The position numbers were made by a program, and so were the translations under genes. Shown here piece after piece: positions 58,322 to 64,000 of a DNA stretch of 64,000 bases; the stretch's first letter is position 1, and each line of letters starts with the position of its first letter. The stretch is from Geomonas propionica (GTDB taxonomy: Bacteria > Desulfobacterota > Desulfuromonadia > Geobacterales > Geobacteraceae), in the NCBI RefSeq assembly GCF_016458235.1, contig NZ_JAEMHK010000010.1, positions 62,001 to 126,000 of the forward strand, read 5' to 3'. A model generated the notes under the pieces. It was not told the DNA's origin. It saw only the letters and a list, made by a program, of their open reading frames with translations, and made no database searches.

Positions 58322-58355
58322 AGGCCCCGTCTCCCTCACCAGGGATGCGGGGCCT
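58322..58355 (+). terminator. Intrinsic terminator of gntR
   Basis: AGGCCCCG and CGGGGCCT pair (8 bp, 18-nt loop), followed by GTCTTTCC, 10 nt after the gntR stop. Confidence 0.7.
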
Positions 58356-58570
58356 GTCTTTCCTCGATGTCCGGCGCCCGCGCGTCCACCCGGCATTGTC
58401 ACGCCGCCTTCATATTTCCGTCCACCCTCCCCCCTTTCTCTTGCTCCTGTCCCGCGCTACCCGCACACCGACCACTTATTCAAGCTCCACCGCAGAAGTG
58501 CCGTTGTCCATTGTCAGTGCGGTAAAAGTCCCCCTTTAGCAAAGGGGGATTTAGGGGGAGTTGCTTTTAC

Positions 58571-58593
58571 GACTCCGCCAGGTATCTGTCCCC
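58571..58593 (+). repeat. Degenerate copy of the hairpin repeat
   Basis: GACTCCGCCAGGTATCTGTCCCC matches the terminator-type repeat except for a 4-nt loss in the left arm and GGTGCC changed to GGTATC. Confidence 0.55.
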
Positions 58594-58640
58594 TTAGCGC
58601 TTGGTGAAAGGTGGCTGGGCTGAAAGGAGCGTTCCGCTAG

Positions 58641-58670
58641 AGGGACAGGCACCTAACGGAGCCAGTCCCT
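58641..58670 (-). repeat. Hairpin repeat (copy 4) with a compensated base pair
   Basis: AGGGACAGGCACC faces GGAGCCAGTCCCT. The outer G-C pair of the other copies is replaced by A-T on both sides, so pairing is kept. No T-run follows on either strand. Confidence 0.7.
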
Positions 58671-58765
58671 TCTGCCACGCCCCCTCAACCTGTGGTTTTT
58701 CTTTGCCTCATGGCTCACTTTGCGCTAAATTAGCGCGTTGCCATTTCATGAAATAGGGAGGCGCC

Positions 58766-60154
58766 GTGCAGCAGTTGAAAATGATCCCGAAAGTGGACCG
58801 GGTACTGGAATGGGAAGCGGTGCGTACGCTTCTGAACGGCCACCCGAGGGAGCTGGTTCTCAAGGCGGTCCGGCTGGTACTCGATCGGCTGCGTAGCGGC
58901 GCCCGTGCCGGCGGCCTGAGCGACGCGGCCTTCGCCGAAGCCGCGGTCTGCGCCGAGGTGGCGCGGGAACTGCGGCTGCTGACCCAGCCCAGCCTGAAAC
59001 GGGTGATCAACGGCTCCGGCATCGTTATTCACACCAACCTCGGGCGCTCCATCCTCCCCGAGGCCGCGCGCGAGGCGCTGAACACCATCGCCTTTTCCTA
59101 CTCCAACCTGGAATTCAACCTCGACGAGGGGGTGCGCGGCAGCCGCTACAGCCATGTCGAGGAACTGCTGTGCGAGTTGACCGGCGCCGAGGCGGGCATC
59201 GTGGTGAACAACAACGCCGCCGCCGTGCTCCTGACGCTAAGCGCGATGGCGGCAGGACGCGAAGCCGTGGTATCGCGCGGAGAACTGGTGGAGATAGGCG
59301 GCTCCTTCCGCATCCCCGAGGTGATGAAGCTCTCCGGCGTTACGTTGAAGGAAGTGGGCACCACCAACCGGACCCATCCCAAGGATTATCTCGGTGCGGT
59401 CAACGAAAACACCGCCGTATTCCTCAAGGTGCACTGCAGCAACTTCGCCGTGCTCGGCTTCACCAAGGAGGTGACCGCCGAGGAGATGGTCGAACTCGGC
59501 AAGCAGGCGGGCGTGCCGGTGCTGGCCGACATGGGGAGCGGCAACCTGATCGACCTTTCCAACCGGCTCCCCTGCCCCGAGCCCACCGTCCAGGATTTCG
59601 TCAGGGCCGGCGTCGATGTGATCACCTTCAGCGGCGACAAGCTTCTGGGCGGCCCGCAGGCGGGGATCATCGTGGGCAAGAAGCCGTTCATCGAGGCGAT
59701 GAAGAAGCACCAGTTGCTGCGTGCGCTCAGGATGGACAAACTCACCCTGGCCAGCCTGGAAGCGACCCTCGCCCTGTACCGCGACGAGATGGTGGCGCTC
59801 AAGGAAGTGCCGACGCTGCGCATGTTGACCGCCACCCTCCCCGAACTCACCGCGCGGGCCAGGAAGATCGCGGGCCGGCTCCGTCGCCGCACCCCCGAAG
59901 CTGTCAGCTTCAGGCTCAGCGATGGATTCTCCCAGGCGGGGGGCGGGACGCTGCCGCTCTTGAACCTTCCTACTATGCTCATCGAGGTGGCGGTCGAGGG
60001 GCTCACCCCCAACGACATCGAGGCAAGGCTGCGCGGCATGGAGATCCCGGTCATCGGGCGCATCAACAAGAACGCCTTCCTGCTCGACCCGCGGACCCTG
60101 CAGGACGCCGACCTGGACGACCTGGCCGCCGCCCTGAGCGCTTTGGCTGCATAG
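58766..60154 (+). CDS. selA: L-seryl-tRNA(Sec) selenium transferase
   Basis: A 462-residue PLP enzyme that converts Ser-tRNA(Sec) to Sec-tRNA(Sec). GSGIVIHTNLGRSILP, SHVEELLCELTGAEAGIVVNNNAAAVLLTL and FSGDKLLGGPQAGIIVG (the PLP lysine in SGDKLLGGPQAG) identify it. Length matches bacterial SelA (~460). It begins with GTG behind GGGAGGCGCC. selB, selD and the tRNA(Sec) gene are not in the window. The organism should make selenoproteins. Confidence 0.97.
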   Translation: MQQLKMIPKVDRVLEWEAVRTLLNGHPRELVLKAVRLVLDRLRSGARAGGLSDAAFAEAAVCAEVARELRLLTQPSLKRVINGSGIVIHTNLGRSILPEAAREALNTIAFSYSNLEFNLDEGVRGSRYSHVEELLCELTGAEAGIVVNNNAAAVLLTLSAMAAGREAVVSRGELVEIGGSFRIPEVMKLSGVTLKEVGTTNRTHPKDYLGAVNENTAVFLKVHCSNFAVLGFTKEVTAEEMVELGKQAGVPVLADMGSGNLIDLSNRLPCPEPTVQDFVRAGVDVITFSGDKLLGGPQAGIIVGKKPFIEAMKKHQLLRALRMDKLTLASLEATLALYRDEMVALKEVPTLRMLTATLPELTARARKIAGRLRRRTPEAVSFRLSDGFSQAGGGTLPLLNLPTMLIEVAVEGLTPNDIEARLRGMEIPVIGRINKNAFLLDPRTLQDADLDDLAAALSALAA

Positions 60155-60206
60155 CCAGCCTGGCGAACTTTGGTGATATTTAACTGGTTTTTTCACAGCC
60201 AAACTG

Positions 60207-60212
60207 TATAAT
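60207..60212 (+). promoter_or_regulatory. Possible promoter -10 before ispD
   Basis: A perfect TATAAT lies 47 nt before the ispD start. The -35 (CTGGTT at 17 nt) is poor, so the site is tentative. Confidence 0.35.
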
Positions 60213-60258
60213 TCGGCGATTTCCCCCTTGGGGACGCCCCCCTTTTTTAGAGGTGACT

Positions 60259-60957
60259 TTGGCCAGAACAATCGCGCTCATCCCCGCCGCCGGCATGGGA
60301 AAGAGGATGGGGGCAGGCTCCAACAAGCAGTACCTCATGCTGGACGGCATGCCGATCCTCGCCCGCACCGTGCGGACCTTTGAGGAAGCGGATTGCATCG
60401 ACGCGATCTACCTCATTTCGCCGGAGCAGGAGATCCCGTTCTGCCGCAGCGATGTGGTCGAGCGCTACGGCTTCACCAAGGTGCGCGCCATCGTTCCGGG
60501 CGGGCAGGAGCGCCAGCACTCGGTGTACAACGGCCTGCGCGCCATCGAGGGGATCGAGCCCGACGACATCGTGCTGATCCACGACGGGGTTCGCCCCTTC
60601 GTCTCCGTGCAGATGCTCGAGGATGCCGCCGCAGCTGCCAGGGAATCCGGCGCATCGGTAGTCGCCGTCCCCGTGAAGGACACGGTCAAGGTGGTGCAGG
60701 AAGGTCTGGTTACCGCCACGCCGCCACGCGAAACCCTCTGGCTCGCCCAGACGCCGCAGGGATTCCGCTACGGCCTGATCCGCGCCGCCCATGAACAGGC
60801 CGCGGCGGCAGGTTTCCTCGGGACCGACGACGCCTCGCTCTTGGAATGGCAGGGGCAGCCGGTGCGCGTGGTGCAGGGCGATTACCGCAACATAAAGATC
60901 ACCACGCCCGAGGACATGATCCTTGCCGAGGCGTTTTTGAAGGAGACAGCGAAATGA
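60259..60957 (+). CDS. ispD: 2-C-methyl-D-erythritol 4-phosphate cytidylyltransferase
   Basis: A 232-residue enzyme of the MEP isoprenoid pathway. [23 protein letters not shown] is the CTP-binding signature, followed by [32 protein letters not shown] and [12 protein letters not shown] (AQTPQ). A TTG at 60259 is chosen because AGAGGTGA lies 5 nt upstream; GTG at 60253 adds two residues but lacks an RBS. It overlaps ispF, which catalyses a later step. Confidence 0.95.
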   Translation: MARTIALIPAAGMGKRMGAGSNKQYLMLDGMPILARTVRTFEEADCIDAIYLISPEQEIPFCRSDVVERYGFTKVRAIVPGGQERQHSVYNGLRAIEGIEPDDIVLIHDGVRPFVSVQMLEDAAAAARESGASVVAVPVKDTVKVVQEGLVTATPPRETLWLAQTPQGFRYGLIRAAHEQAAAAGFLGTDDASLLEWQGQPVRVVQGDYRNIKITTPEDMILAEAFLKETAK

Positions 60958-61433
60958 TGCGCATCGGACACGGCTACGACGTACACCGACTTGTGGAGGG
61001 GCGCAAACTGATCCTGGGAGGGGTCGATGTCCCGTATGTAAAGGGACTCCTCGGGCACTCCGACGCGGACGTACTCCTGCACGCCATATCCGACGCCATC
61101 CTGGGCGCCATTGGCGAGGGGGACATCGGCAAGCACTTCCCGGACACCGACCCGGCTTACAAAGGGGCGGATAGCCGGAAGCTCCTGCGCCACGTGATGG
61201 ATCTCGCGGAGCGCAAGGGGTACCGGATCGGCAACGTCGACGCCACCATCGTCGCCCAGCGCCCCAAGCTCGCCCCCTTCATCCAGCAGATGAGGCAGAA
61301 CATCGCGGAGACGCTGGGCACCGAGGACGACCGGATCAACGTGAAGGCGACCACCACCGAAGAGCTCGGTTTCGCCGGCCGGGGCGAGGGTATCGCCGCG
61401 TATTCCGTGGCGTTGTTAGCAAGGAAGGAATGA
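60954..61433 (+). CDS. ispF: 2-C-methyl-D-erythritol 2,4-cyclodiphosphate synthase
   Basis: A 159-residue enzyme. [23 protein letters not shown] contains the zinc ligands (GYDVH), and [32 protein letters not shown] and [19 protein letters not shown] complete the signature. It cyclises CDP-ME2P. The start overlaps the ispD stop (ATGA) with AAGGAGACAGCGAAATG, so expression is coupled. IspE is missing here and must be elsewhere. Confidence 0.97.
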   Translation: MMRIGHGYDVHRLVEGRKLILGGVDVPYVKGLLGHSDADVLLHAISDAILGAIGEGDIGKHFPDTDPAYKGADSRKLLRHVMDLAERKGYRIGNVDATIVAQRPKLAPFIQQMRQNIAETLGTEDDRINVKATTTEELGFAGRGEGIAAYSVALLARKE

Positions 61434-61460
61434 GGATCCCGTCGCCCCTCTCTTAGCCGG

Positions 61461-61553
61461 GCTTCTCCCTCCCCCGGAGGGGGAGGGTCGGGGAGGGGGA
61501 AACAGCAGGCGAGCCCCCCTCCCAGCCTCCCCCCTCCAGGGGGAGGAGAATTG
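61461..61553. repeat. G-rich/C-rich palindromic block before glnS
   Basis: CTCCCCCGGAGGGGGAGGGT and CCCTCCCAGCCTCCCCCCTC face each other, like the block at 37607-37692. Confidence 0.6.
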
Positions 61554-61619
61554 TTTGGAGAACGAACACTCAACTCAACGCACGCCGGCCTTACACCGGC
61601 TGCGGACAGGACATCTGAT

Positions 61620-63305
61620 ATGACCACAGAAGAAACCCCGGTCGTCGAAAAAGCGGCCAACTTCATCCGGAACATCGTCACCGACGACCTGAAAAACGGC
61701 AAGCACGAGACCATCGTCACACGGTTCCCGCCCGAGCCGAACGGTTACCTGCACATAGGGCACGCCAAGTCGATCTGCCTCAACTTCGGCCTGGCCCGCG
61801 ATTTCGGCGGCCGCTGCCACCTTCGTTTCGATGACACCAATCCGACCAAGGAAGACATTGAGTACGAGGACTCCATCAAGGAGAACGTGAAGTGGCTCGG
61901 CTTCGACTGGGGCCAGCACATGTACTACGCCTCGGACTACTTCGAAAAGTTCTACCAGTACGCGGTGGTCCTGATCGAGAAGGGGCTGGCCTACGTTGAC
62001 AGCAGCACCGCCGACGAGATCCGCGCCATGCGCGGCACACTGAGCGAGCCGGGCAAAGAGAGCCCGTACCGCAACCGCAGCGTCGCCGAAAACGTCAACC
62101 TGTTCGCCCGCATGCGCGCCGGCGAGTTCGAAGATGGCAGCCAGGTGGTCCGCCTGAAGATCGACATGGCCTCCCCTAACATCAACCTGCGCGACCCGGT
62201 CATCTACCGAATCAAGAAGGTCGACCATCACCGGACCGGCGACGCCTGGTGCATCTACCCGATGTACGACTACGCGCACTGCATCTCCGACGCGATAGAG
62301 GGGATCACCCACTCCGTCTGCACCCTTGAGTTTGAGGATCACCGCCCGCTCTACGACTGGGTGCTGGACCAACTCCCGGTCCCCTGCCACCCGAGGCAGA
62401 TCGAGTTCGCGCGCCTGAACCTGAACTATACGGTGATGAGCAAACGAAAGCTCCTCGAACTGGTCCAAGAGAAGCTGGTGGACGGCTGGGACGACCCGCG
62501 CATGCCGACCCTGGTGGGGATCAGGCGCCGCGGCTTCACCCCCGAGTCAATCCGCGCCTTCTGCGAGACCATCGGCGTGGGCAAGAGCGACAGCCTGATC
62601 GACATGAGCATCCTTGAGGACGCGGCACGCGAGGACTTGAACCTGCGTGCCCCGCGCGCCATGGCGGTGCTGCGTCCCCTCAAGGTGGTTATCGAGGGAT
62701 ACCCGGAAGGTCAGACCGAGGAGTTCGAGGCGGCCAACCACCCGAACAACCCGGAGATGGGGAGCCGCATGGTCCCCTTCGGCAAGACGGTCTACATCGA
62801 GCGCGACGATTTCCAGGAGGAGCCGACCAAGGGGTTCTTCCGCATGGCGCCGGGCAAGGAAGTGCGCCTGCGTTACGCCTACATCGTGAAGTGCGAGTCC
62901 GTGGTGAAGAACGAGAACGGCGAGGTGGTCGAGGTGCGCTGCAGCTACGATCCCGGCTCCCGCGGCGGCAGCGCCCCGGACGGCCGCAAGATCAAAGGGA
63001 CCATCCACTGGGTCAGCGCCGAGCACGCCGTCAGCGCCGAGGTGCGCCTCTACGATCGTCTCTTCAGCACGCCCAACCCGGGTGGCAAAAACGAGCCCGA
63101 CTACCGCACCTCGCTCAACCCGAACTCCATCGAGGTGCTCAGCGACTGCAAGCTGGAGCCGTCGCTCGCCGCGGCCACCCAGGAGGATCGCTTCCAGTTC
63201 GAGCGCCTGGGCTACTTCTGCCCCGACATGAAGGATTCGCGCCCCGGTGCGCTGGTCTTCAACCGGACCGCCACCCTGCGTGATTCCTGGAACGTGAAGA
63301 AGTAA
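61620..63305 (+). CDS. glnS: Glutaminyl-tRNA synthetase
   Basis: A 561-residue class I synthetase. [25 protein letters not shown] contains the HIGH motif (residues ~37-45), [11 protein letters not shown] follows, and [11 protein letters not shown] is the KMSKS equivalent (MSKRK). The C-terminal beta-barrel part ([19 protein letters not shown] ... [23 protein letters not shown]) is the anticodon-binding domain. A direct GlnRS implies Gln-tRNA is not made only by amidation. GGACAGGA lies before the ATG. cysS follows after a palindrome. Confidence 0.96.
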   Translation: MTTEETPVVEKAANFIRNIVTDDLKNGKHETIVTRFPPEPNGYLHIGHAKSICLNFGLARDFGGRCHLRFDDTNPTKEDIEYEDSIKENVKWLGFDWGQHMYYASDYFEKFYQYAVVLIEKGLAYVDSSTADEIRAMRGTLSEPGKESPYRNRSVAENVNLFARMRAGEFEDGSQVVRLKIDMASPNINLRDPVIYRIKKVDHHRTGDAWCIYPMYDYAHCISDAIEGITHSVCTLEFEDHRPLYDWVLDQLPVPCHPRQIEFARLNLNYTVMSKRKLLELVQEKLVDGWDDPRMPTLVGIRRRGFTPESIRAFCETIGVGKSDSLIDMSILEDAAREDLNLRAPRAMAVLRPLKVVIEGYPEGQTEEFEAANHPNNPEMGSRMVPFGKTVYIERDDFQEEPTKGFFRMAPGKEVRLRYAYIVKCESVVKNENGEVVEVRCSYDPGSRGGSAPDGRKIKGTIHWVSAEHAVSAEVRLYDRLFSTPNPGGKNEPDYRTSLNPNSIEVLSDCKLEPSLAAATQEDRFQFERLGYFCPDMKDSRPGALVFNRTATLRDSWNVKK

Positions 63306-63315
63306 CGCAGGAAGC

Positions 63316-63340
63316 TCCCCCCTTCGCAAAGGGGGACTTG
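63316..63340. repeat. CCCCCCTTCGCAAAGGGGG palindrome between glnS and cysS
   Basis: It matches the AAAGGGGG family at 58529-58547 and 31137-31155. It may act as a weak terminator. Confidence 0.55.
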
Positions 63341-63416
63341 TACCAGCGAAGATGGCTGTAAAACGGCAAACTAATAACGGCTAAAGGCCTTAACACTCGA
63401 GAAAAGAGGATCTGAC

Positions 63417-64000
63417 ATGGCTTTACGCGTCTACAACACCCTTACCGGCAGCAAAGAAGAATTCGTACCGATCACCCCCGGCAAGGTCGGCATGTATGTC
63501 TGCGGGGTAACGGTCTACGACCATTGCCACATTGGGCACGCCCGCGCCAACGTCGTCTTCGACATGATCTACCGCTACCTGCAGGCCACCGGGCTTGACG
63601 TCACCTACGTCCGCAACTACACCGACATCGACGACAAGATCATCAACCGCGCCAACCGCGACGGCGTCCCCTACAACGAGATCTCCGAGCGTTTCATCGA
63701 GGAGTTCGACAAGGACATGGCGCGGCTCATGCTGCAGCTCCCGACCTTCCAGCCCAAGGCGACCGAGCACATCGGGGAGATCATCGCACTTGTTGAGCGG
63801 CTGATCGAGAAGGGATACGCCTACCAGTCCGGTTCCGACGTCTTTTTCCGCGTCGACCGCTTCGAAGGGTACCTGAGGCTCTCCAAGAGGAACCTGGAGG
63901 ACATGCAAGCCGGCGCCCGCATCGAGGTGGACGAGAAGAAAGAGCATCCGATGGACTTCGCCCTCTGGAAGGGCGCCAAGCCCGGCGAGCCGTTCTGGGA
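63417..64000 (+). CDS. cysS: Cysteinyl-tRNA synthetase, N-terminal part
   Basis: About 194 residues before the right edge. [19 protein letters not shown], then [24 protein letters not shown] with the zinc-ligand cysteine and HIGH motif, and [16 protein letters not shown] identify a class I cysteinyl-tRNA synthetase. AAGAGGATCTGAC precedes the ATG at 63417. The C-terminus is outside the window. Confidence 0.96.
   Translation, partial: MALRVYNTLTGSKEEFVPITPGKVGMYVCGVTVYDHCHIGHARANVVFDMIYRYLQATGLDVTYVRNYTDIDDKIINRANRDGVPYNEISERFIEEFDKDMARLMLQLPTFQPKATEHIGEIIALVERLIEKGYAYQSGSDVFFRVDRFEGYLRLSKRNLEDMQAGARIEVDEKKEHPMDFALWKGAKPGEPFW

Larger units (their letters stand above)
58312..58765. other. Spacer between gntR and selA with a pair of hairpin repeats
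   Basis: This 454-nt region holds the gntR terminator (58322-58355), a CCCCCTTTAGCAAAGGGGG palindrome near 58529-58547, a degenerate hairpin-repeat copy (58571-58593) and a full copy (58641-58670) in opposite orientation. The frames in it are not credible genes. The selA RBS is at 58755-58760. Confidence 0.6.

Overview
The window looks like chromosomal DNA of a Geobacter-type bacterium (Desulfuromonadia, Geobacterales; Geobacter, Geomonas or Citrifermentans). The grounds are high G+C, strong AGGAGG-type ribosome binding sites, a secreted multiheme c-type cytochrome with a WNDLGMHC start, several sigma-54 (-24/-12) promoters, a selenocysteine gene (selA), and a polar-type flagellar set with FlhF, FlhG and FliA. 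I found no rRNA, tRNA, CRISPR array, insertion sequence or prophage. The assignment rests on gene content only.

Layout. (1) 1-7460, minus strand: a glycosyltransferase and two large TPR plus GT9-like glycosyltransferase proteins; the first gene has a good sigma-54 promoter. (2) 7613-9509, minus: flbD-motA-motB behind a sigma-28-like promoter. (3) 9530-22516, minus: one long flagellar operon flhA-flhF-flhG-fliA-flgF-flgG-flgA-flgH-flgI-flgJ-flgM-flgN-flgK-flgL, opened by a sigma-54 promoter and closed by an intrinsic terminator. (4) 22.7-31.2 kb, mixed: an Omp85-like lipoprotein, an FRG-domain protein, a MocR-type regulator, a secreted protein resembling the first domain of OmcA/MtrC cytochromes, a radical SAM protein and a JAMM-DinG helicase fusion. 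(5) 31.3-36.1 kb: a parvulin lipoprotein, a secreted prenyltransferase-fold protein and a multiheme cytochrome on minus; a DUF2845 protein on plus, with sigma-54-type promoters facing outward from the shared spacer. (6) 36-44.2 kb, minus: comF, a LUD protein, an iron-sulfur flavoprotein, gpmI, and the proB-proA-nadD-rsfS-rlmH operon. (7) 44.3-49.1 kb: DUF2062, pit and its DUF47 partner, radC, a small possible beta-sandwich protein, and a YdbL-type lipoprotein. (8) 49.2-58.3 kb: ydbH-like gene, an extended GAPDH, DUF486 and DUF2127 membrane proteins, a TIM-barrel protein, a K+ channel and a GntR regulator. (9) 58.7-64 kb, plus: selA, ispD, ispF, glnS and the start of cysS.

How it works together. 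RpoN (sigma-54) appears to switch on the flagellar operon, which encodes both FliA (sigma-28) and its antagonist FlgM. FliA probably then drives flbD-motA-motB. The glycosyltransferase block beside the motor genes also carries a sigma-54 promoter, so flagellin or surface glycosylation is a reasonable guess. ydbH and ydbL form a pair whose enterobacterial relatives move phospholipid to the outer membrane.

The spacers hold several repeat families. The most striking is a 29-30 nt hairpin that sits three times directly behind a gene, always in the same orientation and followed by a T-run. It behaves like a portable intrinsic terminator, and one copy carries a paired A-T for G-C change at the base of the stem.
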